A DNA stretch of 64,000 nt, from the NCBI RefSeq assembly GCF_003634615.1, contig NZ_RBKX01000001.1:2914001-2978000 (forward strand), written 5' to 3'. The first letter of the stretch is position 1; every line of letters starts with the position of its first letter. The notes under the pieces were generated by a model. The model was not told the origin of the DNA. It saw only the letters and a list, made by a program, of their open reading frames with translations, and did no database searches. The position numbers and the translations under genes were made by a program. Source of the stretch: Flavobacterium sp. 102 (GTDB lineage: Bacteria > Bacteroidota > Bacteroidia > Flavobacteriales > Flavobacteriaceae). Shown here piece by piece: positions 7,644 to 15,177 of this stretch.

Positions 7644-8528
7644 ATGATCAAAAGAACTTTATTAGTAGAAAACAAGACAACCATTACAACAAAAAATTTA
7701 CAACTTGTTTTAAAATCAGAAATCAAAGAAAGCACAGTTCCTATTGAAGACATCGGTTTTTTAGTAATAGACAATGCCGAAACCTACCTCAGTATTCCTG
7801 CAATGAACTTATTAATCCAAAACAATACCGCTGTCATCATTTGTAGCACCAATCATTTACCTAACGGTATGTTTCTAAACCTTAATAGTCATCACATCCA
7901 ACAAGAAATATTTAAAAATCAAATAAACGCAAGCACTCCATTAAAAAAGCAATTATGGCAACAAACCATTGTCGAAAAAATAACCAATCAAGGAATACTA
8001 TTAGAACAAATTACCGAAGCAAAAAACACTTTTCCTTTCCTAGCCTCAAAAGTGCTTAGCGGAGATAGCACTAATATGGAAGGAGTTGCCGCTAATCAAT
8101 ACTGGAAATCTTTCTTCGAAATAAAGTTTAAACGCGAACGTTTCGGCGACTATCCTAATAGTTTTCTAAACTACGGCTATGCCATTCTAAGAGCAGCAAC
8201 CGCCAGAGCATTATCCGGAAGCGGATTACTCAACACACTTGGCATCCATCACAAAAGCAAGTACAATGCCTTTGCCCTAGCAGACGACATCATGGAACCA
8301 TTCCGACCAATAGTCGATGAAAAGGTCTATGAAATAATGCAAAACTTCGAAGAACAAGAACTAAATACAGCCATCAAAGCCGAACTTTTACAAATACTAA
8401 CCCGAACAGTATACTTCAAAGAAGAAAAAAGCCCTTTAATGGTAGCACTTCAAAAAACCGCAAGCTCATTACAACAATGCTATACCGGTGACCGCAAGAA
8501 AATAAAATATCCAAAACTATGGAGCTAA
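7644..8528 (+). CDS. cas1: CRISPR integrase Cas1 (type II-C)
   Basis: A 294-residue Cas1, the metal-dependent integrase that with Cas2 inserts new spacers. The catalytic set is visible: Glu146 in STNMEGVAANQYWK, the His pair at 202-203 in LGIHHKSKYNAF, and Glu218 in DDIMEPFRPIVD. Length and motifs match type II Cas1. Its stop overlaps the cas2 start by 10 bases. No csn2 or cas4 is present, which defines subtype II-C. The CRISPR array begins about 230 bases past cas2, and cas9 is on the opposite strand beyond the array. Confidence 0.95.
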   Translation: MIKRTLLVENKTTITTKNLQLVLKSEIKESTVPIEDIGFLVIDNAETYLSIPAMNLLIQNNTAVIICSTNHLPNGMFLNLNSHHIQQEIFKNQINASTPLKKQLWQQTIVEKITNQGILLEQITEAKNTFPFLASKVLSGDSTNMEGVAANQYWKSFFEIKFKRERFGDYPNSFLNYGYAILRAATARALSGSGLLNTLGIHHKSKYNAFALADDIMEPFRPIVDEKVYEIMQNFEEQELNTAIKAELLQILTRTVYFKEEKSPLMVALQKTASSLQQCYTGDRKKIKYPKLWS

Positions 8529-8848
8529 ACGGATACAGAATTATGTGGCTATTTGTATTTTTTGATTTACCAACCGAGACCAAAAAAGATCGGAAATTCG
8601 CAAGTGGCTTTCGAAACAACCTCTTGAAAGATGGCTTTGCCATGATGCAATACTCCGTCTATGTCCGCCATTGCGCCAGTAGCGAAAGCGCCGATGTACA
8701 CGAAAAAAGAATTCACAAACTATTACCACCACTAGGCAAAGTAAGCGTCCTAAGAATAACCGACAAACAATTCGGCAACATCCTCAACTTCTGGGGCAAA
8801 GCAGAAATACCCAAAGAACCACAACCAACCCAATTAGAACTTTTCTAA
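8519..8848 (+). CDS. cas2: CRISPR Cas2
   Basis: A 109-residue Cas2, the dimeric bridge of the Cas1-Cas2 integration complex. The ferredoxin-fold start FVFFDLPTETKKDRK carries the conserved Asp16. ATG at 8519 overlaps cas1; an internal ATG (MWLFVFF) would shorten it by 8 residues. The C terminus ends in QPTQLELF, typical of type II-C Cas2 in this phylum. Confidence 0.93.
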   Translation: MELNGYRIMWLFVFFDLPTETKKDRKFASGFRNNLLKDGFAMMQYSVYVRHCASSESADVHEKRIHKLLPPLGKVSVLRITDKQFGNILNFWGKAEIPKEPQPTQLELF

Positions 8849-8960
8849 AACATATCAGTTATCTCTATCAACCGTTTTTTTGTCATCCCGAGCGCAGTCA
8901 GGGGAATACCCACAATTTTTCTCCCTCAAACTTGTCATGCTGACGAAGGAAACATCTCAT
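8849..8960. repeat. Decayed REP-like palindrome remnants
   Basis: Noncoding. It contains TTTTGTCATCCCGAGCGCAG and TTGTCATGCTGACGAAGGAA, degenerate arms of the TGTCATNNCGACGAAGGAG palindromic unit whose better copies flank the GIY-YIG gene at 10214 and 10679. It directly abuts the first CRISPR trailer copy at 8961. Confidence 0.5.
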
Positions 8961-9077
8961 CACAACCTCAGAAAACAAAAAATGCCTCAATCACAGCTTA
9001 TCATCCTGTAAAAGAAGCATTTTTTTATCACGATATACACCATATATCCTTGATTATTAGAAGGTAACAAGCCAACT
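8961..9077 (-). ncRNA. Trailer copy 1: tracrRNA-like element with terminator
   Basis: The third copy, closing mini-array C. Anti-repeat-like segment at 9048-9064, nexus-like segment at 9036-9051, and a CACGATAT segment at 9029-9036 complementary to the 3' part of the repeat. The terminator hairpin at 8977-9026 has A/T runs on both sides and could work in both directions, so it would also stop cas1-cas2 read-through. Confidence 0.5.
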
Positions 9078-9177
9078 AATATCGTGTTTTCTAATCTTAA
9101 TCAAATCTCCCTGATAATGAAACTTGATAAAATCATTCACCAAATATCGTGTTTTCTAATCTTAATCAAATCTCCCT
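9078..9177 (-). CRISPR. Mini-array C: variant repeats, one spacer
   Basis: Two variant repeats (9078-9112, 9143-9177) around one spacer (9113-9142). It has the same leader block and trailer as mini-array B, so it is a duplicate of that unit with a different spacer. Confidence 0.9.
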
Positions 9178-9189
9178 TTTCGGGAGATT
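9169..9189 (-). promoter_or_regulatory. Leader hairpin of mini-array C
   Basis: The same 8-bp AATCTCCC/GGGAGATT stem as in mini-array B. The 55-bp leader block 9178-9232 is identical to 9515-9569. Confidence 0.65.
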
Positions 9190-9232
9190 AACAAACACTC
9201 CGCTGAAAAATAAACACAAAGTGTTTGTAAAC

Positions 9233-9349
9233 CACAACCTCAGAAAACAAAAAATGCCTCAATCACAGCTTATCATCCTGTAAAAGAAGCATTTTTTTAT
9301 CACGATATACACCATATATCCTTGATTATCAGAAGGTAACAAGCCAACT
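9233..9349 (-). ncRNA. Trailer copy 2: tracrRNA-like element with terminator
   Basis: Identical to trailer copy 3 except one base at 9330. It closes mini-array B. Terminator hairpin at 9249-9298, nexus-like segment at 9308-9323. Confidence 0.5.
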
Positions 9350-9514
9350 AATATCGTGTTTTCTAATCTTAATCAAATCTCCCTTATCGAAGTTTACGAA
9401 CGTGAGGATGTTGGAATATCGTGTTTTCTAATCTTAATCAAATCTCCCTCGCAATACAGTAAATATCTTTTTGTGTGTAAATATCGTGTTTTCTAATCTT
9501 AATCAAATCTCCCT
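9350..9514 (-). CRISPR. Mini-array B: variant 35-nt repeats, two spacers
   Basis: Three identical variant repeats and spacers 9385-9414 and 9450-9479. The variant differs from the canonical repeat in its first seven bases on the transcribed strand (AGGGAGA for GTTGTGG) and lacks one A in the middle. The inner part still pairs with the tracrRNA, but the lower-stem bases GTTGTG that match CACAAT in the tracrRNA are lost. Confidence 0.9.
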
Positions 9515-9526
9515 TTTCGGGAGATT
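9506..9526 (-). promoter_or_regulatory. Leader hairpin of mini-array B
   Basis: AATCTCCC and GGGAGATT form a perfect 8-bp stem with a 5-nt loop (GAAAA on the minus strand). One arm is the 5' end of the first variant repeat. A second inverted repeat, ACAAACACT/AGTGTTTGT, lies further upstream on the minus strand at 9528-9565. The arm sequence differs from that of mini-array A exactly as the repeat differs. Confidence 0.65.
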
Positions 9527-9569
9527 AACAAACACTCCGCTGAAAAATAAACACAAAGTGTTTGTAAAC

Positions 9570-9686
9570 CACAACCTCAGAAAACAAAAAATGCCTCAAT
9601 CACAGCTTATCATCCTGTAAAAGAAGCATTTTTTTATCACGATATACACCATATATCCTTGATTATTAGAAGGTAACAAGCCAACT
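9570..9686 (-). ncRNA. Trailer copy 3: tracrRNA-like element with terminator
   Basis: 117 bp after the last canonical repeat on the transcribed strand. Read leftward it holds TTCTAATAATCAA, complementary to the repeat core (TTGATT and ATTAGAA). AAGGATATATGGTGTA follows, 13 of 16 bases like the nexus AAGGCTATATGCCGTA of the true tracrRNA. Then comes a long hairpin (ATGCTTC/GAGGCAT) and T6 at 9586-9635. The repeat plus this trailer could fold in cis. The lower stem of a standard duplex is missing, so it may be a decayed tracrRNA. Transcription is inferred. Confidence 0.5.
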
Positions 9687-10116
9687 AATATCGTGTTTTC
9701 TAATCTTTAATCAAACCACAACTACAGGTGTATTGGTTGCATCCGTAAACGGAATATCGTGTTTTCTAATCTTTAATCAAACCACAACCTTACCGTTTCG
9801 TATCGGGGCCTCGGTGTAAATATCGTGTTTTCTAATCTTTAATCAAACCACAACTTGTAAGCGTGTATCTGAAACTGATTTAGAATATCGTGTTTTCTAA
9901 TCTTTAATCAAACCACAACTGGCTTACTCCAACAGCATCAGATGGCAAAATATCGTGTTTTCTAATCTTTAATCAAACCACAACCCTTGGCCTAATACAT
10001 ACAACACATCCATAAATATCGTGTTTTCTAATCTTTAATCAAACCACAACCTACCGGCGTAGATGCGTTCAAGTCAAATCAATATCGTGTTTTCTAATCT
10101 TTAATCAAACCACAAC
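9687..10116 (-). CRISPR. Mini-array A: canonical 36-nt repeats, six spacers
   Basis: Seven perfect canonical repeats and six unique spacers (9723-9752, 9789-9818, 9855-9883, 9920-9948, 9985-10014, 10051-10080). The repeat's 5' half pairs with the tracrRNA at 15186-15210: 15 bp perfect, a 4-nt bulge, then 6 bp. This is therefore the array that the resident Cas9 can use directly. Its leader hairpin is at 10107-10148 and its trailer is the 117-bp copy at 9570-9686. Confidence 0.95.
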
Positions 10117-10148
10117 GGAGTGACTCCGTAGAAACTCCGTTGTGGTTT
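10107..10148 (-). promoter_or_regulatory. Leader hairpin pairing with first canonical repeat
   Basis: A perfect 15-bp inverted repeat (10107-10121 with 10134-10148, 12-nt loop). One arm is the start of the first canonical repeat plus GGAGT; the other is an upstream copy of the complement, AAACCACAAC as read on the minus strand. Further upstream sequence also resembles a decayed inverted repeat (AAGATTAAAAAG). In the leader RNA this would sequester the 5' end of the first repeat. Confidence 0.7.
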
Positions 10149-10213
10149 GGTTGCTTAAGATTAAAAAGTTTTATGTCAAAGAACTATTCTATTTTTGTCA
10201 AACCGACTTCTCT

Positions 10214-10289
10214 TTTGTCATTTCGACGAAGGAGAAATCTCATCATACCATTCAAGATTATGTGATTTCTCCTTCGTCGAAATGACAAA
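10214..10289. repeat. REP-like palindromic unit, right of array
   Basis: A perfect 26-bp inverted repeat (10214-10239 with 10264-10289) built on TTTGTCATTTCGACGAAGGA, around a 24-nt loop. It ends exactly at the stop codon of the GIY-YIG gene. A diverged copy with a related loop lies upstream of that gene at 10679-10754. Confidence 0.8.
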
Positions 10290-10628
10290 CTATTTATTAT
10301 TCACAAACCTATCATTCAAAAATTCAAATTCGGGATTAAAACTCCTAATTAAATCCAATTTCTTTTCCCTTCTCCAAGCCTTCAATTCCTTTTCTCTAGC
10401 AATAGCTTCTTGTACCCAAGTAAACTTTTCATAGTACACCAAAAACTCAATATTATATCTCGATGCAAAAGTTTTAATTCCTTTTTCAATATTCTCTTTA
10501 TGCTGCTTCAATCGTTCACCAAGATTATTTGTCATCCCAATATAATAAGTCGAACGGTATTTATTTGTAATGATATAAACATAAAAAGAATAGTGTCCTT
10601 CGTTATATTCAATCATGCTATTATTCAT
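10290..10628 (-). CDS. GIY-YIG nuclease family protein
   Basis: A 112-residue single-domain GIY-YIG protein of the small UPF0213/YhbQ-like class. The catalytic signature appears as YVYIITN followed by YYIGMTNNLGERLKQH, with Arg in GERL and a Glu near residue 79 (AREKELKAW) as the expected catalytic partners. Such proteins are often solitary in Bacteroidota and bracketed by palindromic repeats, as here. It is not a known CRISPR component; its position between the array leader and cas9 looks like an insertion. The start may be MNNSMIEY or the Met four residues later. Confidence 0.8.
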   Translation of the reverse strand: MNNSMIEYNEGHYSFYVYIITNKYRSTYYIGMTNNLGERLKQHKENIEKGIKTFASRYNIEFLVYYEKFTWVQEAIAREKELKAWRREKKLDLIRSFNPEFEFLNDRFVNNK

Positions 10629-10678
10629 CGTTTTTTCTATAATCGTTCAACTTCCTTTTTTATCATTCCGCCTTCCCT

Positions 10679-10754
10679 TTTTGTCATTCAGACAAAGGAA
10701 GAATCAAATCACACCATTCAAAATTATGTGATTTCTCCTCCGTCGAAATGACAA
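10679..10754. repeat. REP-like palindromic unit, downstream of cas9
   Basis: Imperfect inverted repeat: TTTTGTCATTCAGACAAAGG on the left and GATTTCTCCTCCGTCGAAAT on the right. The loop contains CACCATTCAAAATTATGTG, close to the loop of the unit at 10214. It ends 2 bases before the cas9 stop codon. Confidence 0.7.
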
Positions 10755-10756
10755 CA

Positions 10757-13700
10757 CTACACTTTTTGAATTTTTCCAGAAACTGAAATTTTAAAATTAA
10801 ACCCTTCAACTAATATTTTCAATGCAGACTTTGACAATCTTAATTTTTCATTAGCAATATCAAAGTTAATTTCAGATGATTTTTCCAATAGCCCATCAGG
10901 TTTTGATGTAGAATGTAGTCTAAACTGTACTCTTCCATCAGATTCTATAGCAACTGTTTTATATAATCTTTTTACTAAATCAAAATTTTCTAGCTCCCAG
11001 ATTTCATCTTCAAAATCTTTATAAAACAATACTAAAGTTCCCGTTTTTAATAGAAATTTTAAATCTAAAATATTTTTATTTTTATCCTGCAAATTAAACT
11101 CTAAAGGATATTTATGAGTGTTTTCTTTTGAATTATAGTATTTGCCAGCTTCAAAATTATTAACAACTTTGTATTCTGATATAATCTTGCCTTTATCATC
11201 CTTTCCACTGTACAAAGCGAAACAATAATTCCCATCATTTTTAACATGATAAAATTGTTTATGTTCATGCCTTGAAACATCCCTATGTTTCTTGATAAAT
11301 AATGGATTCGTAACATCACTAGTATAATATCTTATCTTTTTTATTGGAACTGGAGCACCACTACCATTTGGCAAAACATACAATCCATTTTTTATTTTAT
11401 TCTCCAAAAGTTGAATAGAATCTCTAAGCGGTTGCTCATCCTCTTCTTTAAGGTCTCGCATTTGTTTTTTTAGGTCGTCAATTTCCTTTTTTAATTGCTT
11501 CTCTTGCTCTCTCCCATTTATAACAATTTCCTTGATTTTATCATCAACAATATTTTTTAAATCAGCGTCTTTAAATAATTCAATTGCTTGACGTTTCACA
11601 TATTTAACAACTTCCTCAGGTTTTCCGGTTTTTTTACTAATCTCCTCTCGTAAAATGGCTCCATAAAAACTCTCTTTGTGCAATGCACCACGAACAGTAT
11701 CTCCTTGCTTATATTTGATTTCTCCTTTTTCATTTCTTTGAATGATTCCTCTCTTTCTAATAGCTTTCTTACTTTGAATAGGTAAAACATCCGGTGTATG
11801 ATGACTTATCAATGTGTTTTTATCAAAGTCAGCAACATCTTTATGAAATCCATCCCATGGAATTCTGTGGGCAAAAGAAGGTTTTGGTTTTCCAAAAAAC
11901 TCAAATTGTTCTAAATCATGATAATAATTTGCCAACGCATCGTTTATATCTCTTGTACAACAAGCAACAACTACTGCATCTTTAGCATGATGCGCATGAT
12001 TATCTCTTGTCTTTTCTTCCAATCCCCACATTTGTCTCAAATTGGCTGTAGTCTTACCTTTTATTGGATATACTTTACTAAATACTGTTTTAAGAAATAA
12101 ATTTCCATATTTACTAATAATTCCTATGTCAACCGATTGACTATTTTTAAATCCTTCAGGAACTTCTTCCATTGTGAATGATTTATACTTTTTATAATAA
12201 TAAGTGTGCTCAAATCTTAATTTAGTTCTGTCGATAATATATTTATCTCTTTTCTCTTTGATTGAAGCTGCCTTAACTTTTTTAGACAATTCTTTAATTT
12301 GTTCTTCTAAAGTTTTATACCTAGCATACCAATGTTTAATTCTTGGTAAAATCTCATCATAGTTTTCGCATTCAAATGGAATTTTATCTTTCTTTATCTG
12401 TCTATTGTAAATAGCACAACATAAGGTTTTATTTACTTGTGAATTATCTAAACTCCTACTTCTAGGTATAGTATGCTCAATATCATACTTTGGATTATTA
12501 CCAATAAAATCAGATAAACAAATAGTTTTCCCTGTATAAAGACATACTTTGTTTTGCTCAATCCAAAGTTGGTATTTTAAAATATCTGTTTCAGTTGGTT
12601 CATAATCACTATAACCTGTATTTGAATCATTACAAGAATCATTTTTAATTTCTCCATTAAAAATAGACTTTATTTCTGCGCCATATTTACTACGTCTATT
12701 TTTCAAATCTTCTTGCCATTGCCTGATAGCAACTCTTTCGTTAGCAGAGTTTAATTCTCTTGGCATTTCAACATGTATAATCGTATCTTCATCTATTAAA
12801 TCATCTTTCATCAATTGATTAACTACTTTTTTCAATTGATGTAATGAACGCATTGCCATTGGATTTTTAATAGACGAAATTATAGGACTTCCCAAGTACA
12901 ACTTACCATCGTCTTCACCACGCTTAGCTTTTTTATATACTTCAATTGCTGAAGGGTGATATAAGCGTTTTAAATCATCATCATTAACATCAAAATTATC
13001 GCTTAAAAAAACCTTCAAAATTTCATCAATTGTTTTCTTTTTAGCAAATTCTCCTCTTCCTGAATTGAGTTTCATTTGATTTACAAATAATTCAAAACAT
13101 TCAGATAAAATCTCATTTTGATAAGTCTCAGAGGTTTCATTCCATTTTTTTGCACCAAAAAAATCTTTAATCTGTTTGTTTAAGCTATTCCTATAGGCTT
13201 CTGCTACAAATTGGTTATCTGAACTCCATGTACCATTGTCTTTTTTAACGTTCTTAATTAATCCATTTACAACATCAATTCTATTACTATAAGCTTTATA
13301 ATTTTCAATGATTGAATTTATTTCATTATTTATTATGGCTTTGTTTTCCTCATTATCCCAAATTTCTTTTGGCAAAACATTCTTCATGTTAGCCAAGAAA
13401 ACAGCATGCGAATAAATAAGATTCATTCTTAAATAAGGAAGTATATTTCGAATAGCCTTTAAACTTAAAGAACCATAGTCTAGCTTGAGTTTTATCTTTG
13501 AAAATTTTGTGGCGATTTTATCGTCACAATTAAAATTATCAATAGCAAATTGCTTTAAACGTTCTTCTTTATCAAAGCGAAATAATACATGCCAAACATC
13601 ATCAACAATATCCTCAACCGTCTTTTTAACCCTTACATTATTTTCTATTTTAGTATTTTTTACAAAATTTGAGTATAAATAGGTTTTCCAATCTAAACCA

Positions 13701-15073
13701 AAAACTTCGATTAAATTTGCTATGGTAGGACAACCAGCTACATTACTGCCAAAATTATAATTGAATAAAACATCATATTCTGTTACATTTTTATCTCTAT
13801 AGTAACCTGATTTTAGATTTTTTGGAGTGAGTTTTTTTGCAATATCAACAAAATCAAAATTTGCTTTTGACTTTCTAAAAAATAAAGATTGAATTTGCTG
13901 CCTCTCATCATCGTTTAACAGCCTTAATTTTTCATCAATAGGCAATTTAATTTTTACATTATTCAAGTAGCTTAACATTCTGAATTCTTCAAAATCAGGA
14001 TGAGATATTGGCACACATGCTTTTCTGTTTTCTAATGGACACTTAGCAACTAAACCCTTCTGAGATTTTAAAGGCCTCTGAAAAAAGATAGCTTCCTTAA
14101 TTTTTTCTCTTAATTCAGTATCTAAGCTTTGCTTATCAGATATAAAATTAAACTCTGCTAAATAATGATCTTCTCGATGAGTATATTCTCCTCTAATTTT
14201 TTGGCCAGTTTGATGTAATGTATAAAAATATTGACCTAATGTGGAACAATTCGATTTTACAATTTTTTCAGACAAGTCACTTATAGCTCTCTTTACCGGA
14301 CCAAGAAATTCTTTTCTGTTTAGACGCTCAATTAGCTTTTCCTTTAAATCATTATAGTTCAAAACTGCTTGTTCCTTTATTATAGTATTAAAGGCTCTTG
14401 AAAGTGCAAATAATGGTTTATCACTTGCTTCATCTTTATCAAAATTCAAAAGGAAATCAGAAAACATTTCTGAAAAATCAAATATAGTAACTGCATCATT
14501 GATTAAAGATGTTATTTCATCTTTTTTTTCTTCAATAATAGAATTGTCTGAACTATCCAATCTATTACTTAAAAAACCTCTTCTTTGCGCTATGTGGTAA
14601 AAAGCCCGACCTAAAACAAACCTATCTTTTTTATTGTTTAGATTTAATGACTCATTAGCTGACCTATATCGAAAAAAATATGGATTCTCATTTTGCTTTT
14701 TTCTTTCATTCTCATTTTCATGACTATCAGTACTTAACCAAACTCTAAATTCGTCATTTTGAGGATAAATCTTTTTATATCTCCATTTATTTAAGTCATC
14801 ATCTGATAATTTAGGACACAAATCATTATCCGACAATACTTTAAGTATATCTATCTTTCTTATTTTCCTTCTATACTTTAATTTTCTTGCACTTCTGTAC
14901 TCTGTTCTCTTAGCGGCTTTAGAACTTTCACTATTAGTTTTTGCTTCAATATTCACCCCCTCAGAAAATATCCTTACCCCTTTATCAACAAGGGCAAATT
15001 CACTTCCATCTTTATCTACAATCGCCCACCCAATACTATTAGTCCCCAAATCCAATCCTAAAATCTTTGCCAT
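10757..15073 (-). CDS. cas9: CRISPR endonuclease Cas9 (type II-C)
   Basis: A 1438-residue Cas9, the RNA-guided DNA nuclease. RuvC-I begins at residue 1 (ILGLDLGTNSIGWA, Asp8). The arginine-rich bridge helix lies near residues 53-78 (RTEYRSARKLKYRRKIRK). RuvC-II has Glu769 (IIHVEMPREL), HNH has His867 and Asn890 (YDIEHTIPRSRSLDN, CAIYNRQIKKD), and RuvC-III has Asp1032 (HAHHAKDAVVVA). All catalytic residues are present, so both nuclease sites should be active. The size is typical of Bacteroidota II-C proteins. It is encoded opposite to cas1-cas2, and its tracrRNA is divergent, starting about 105 bases upstream. Confidence 0.97.
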   Translation of the reverse strand: MAKILGLDLGTNSIGWAIVDKDGSEFALVDKGVRIFSEGVNIEAKTNSESSKAAKRTEYRSARKLKYRRKIRKIDILKVLSDNDLCPKLSDDDLNKWRYKKIYPQNDEFRVWLSTDSHENENERKKQNENPYFFRYRSANESLNLNNKKDRFVLGRAFYHIAQRRGFLSNRLDSSDNSIIEEKKDEITSLINDAVTIFDFSEMFSDFLLNFDKDEASDKPLFALSRAFNTIIKEQAVLNYNDLKEKLIERLNRKEFLGPVKRAISDLSEKIVKSNCSTLGQYFYTLHQTGQKIRGEYTHREDHYLAEFNFISDKQSLDTELREKIKEAIFFQRPLKSQKGLVAKCPLENRKACVPISHPDFEEFRMLSYLNNVKIKLPIDEKLRLLNDDERQQIQSLFFRKSKANFDFVDIAKKLTPKNLKSGYYRDKNVTEYDVLFNYNFGSNVAGCPTIANLIEVFGLDWKTYLYSNFVKNTKIENNVRVKKTVEDIVDDVWHVLFRFDKEERLKQFAIDNFNCDDKIATKFSKIKLKLDYGSLSLKAIRNILPYLRMNLIYSHAVFLANMKNVLPKEIWDNEENKAIINNEINSIIENYKAYSNRIDVVNGLIKNVKKDNGTWSSDNQFVAEAYRNSLNKQIKDFFGAKKWNETSETYQNEILSECFELFVNQMKLNSGRGEFAKKKTIDEILKVFLSDNFDVNDDDLKRLYHPSAIEVYKKAKRGEDDGKLYLGSPIISSIKNPMAMRSLHQLKKVVNQLMKDDLIDEDTIIHVEMPRELNSANERVAIRQWQEDLKNRRSKYGAEIKSIFNGEIKNDSCNDSNTGYSDYEPTETDILKYQLWIEQNKVCLYTGKTICLSDFIGNNPKYDIEHTIPRSRSLDNSQVNKTLCCAIYNRQIKKDKIPFECENYDEILPRIKHWYARYKTLEEQIKELSKKVKAASIKEKRDKYIIDRTKLRFEHTYYYKKYKSFTMEEVPEGFKNSQSVDIGIISKYGNLFLKTVFSKVYPIKGKTTANLRQMWGLEEKTRDNHAHHAKDAVVVACCTRDINDALANYYHDLEQFEFFGKPKPSFAHRIPWDGFHKDVADFDKNTLISHHTPDVLPIQSKKAIRKRGIIQRNEKGEIKYKQGDTVRGALHKESFYGAILREEISKKTGKPEEVVKYVKRQAIELFKDADLKNIVDDKIKEIVINGREQEKQLKKEIDDLKKQMRDLKEEDEQPLRDSIQLLENKIKNGLYVLPNGSGAPVPIKKIRYYTSDVTNPLFIKKHRDVSRHEHKQFYHVKNDGNYCFALYSGKDDKGKIISEYKVVNNFEAGKYYNSKENTHKYPLEFNLQDKNKNILDLKFLLKTGTLVLFYKDFEDEIWELENFDLVKRLYKTVAIESDGRVQFRLHSTSKPDGLLEKSSEINFDIANEKLRLSKSALKILVEGFNFKISVSGKIQKV

Positions 15074-15142
15074 AATAAACTGCCTTTTTAAGTAAAGAAT
15101 AAAACTACAAAATAATTTTCTTACTTTTTACGGTTTTCCACA

Positions 15143-15172
15143 TTGTTAGTAAAAAATAATTCTTTATTTTTA
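15143..15172 (+). promoter_or_regulatory. Promoter of tracrRNA
   Basis: TTG at 15143-15145 and TATTTTTA at 15165-15172, 19 bases apart, fit the Bacteroidota -33/-7 pattern except the last base. Predicted start is about 15178. Confidence 0.55.
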
Positions 15173-15177
15173 CTTCA

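Larger units (their letters stand above)
9078..10116 (-). CRISPR. Segmented type II-C CRISPR array, 12 repeats, 9 spacers
   Basis: Transcribed leftward, judged from tracrRNA complementarity. Seven identical 36-nt repeats (minus strand begins GTTGTGGTTTGATTAAAG) lie at 9687, 9753, 9819, 9884, 9949, 10015 and 10081. Five identical 35-nt variant repeats (begin AGGGAGATTTGATTAAG) lie at 9078, 9143, 9350, 9415 and 9480. Spacers are 29-30 nt. Two 172-bp non-spacer blocks (9178-9349, 9515-9686) split the array into three mini-arrays with 6, 2 and 1 spacers. All repeat starts above are lowest plus-strand coordinates. Confidence 0.95.

Noticed and set aside
9078..9514. A second CRISPR type based on the variant repeats
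   Set aside because: 28 of the 35 bases follow the canonical repeat apart from one deletion, and no second effector gene is present; a variant module of the same II-C array is simpler.
8961..9686. Trailer blocks as insertion sequences or MITEs
   Set aside because: No terminal inverted repeats or target duplications flank them, and all copies sit in the same place relative to repeats.
10195..10751. Plus-strand ORFs opposite the GIY-YIG gene
   Set aside because: They mirror the GIY-YIG gene and the palindromes; their translations show no domain and biased composition.
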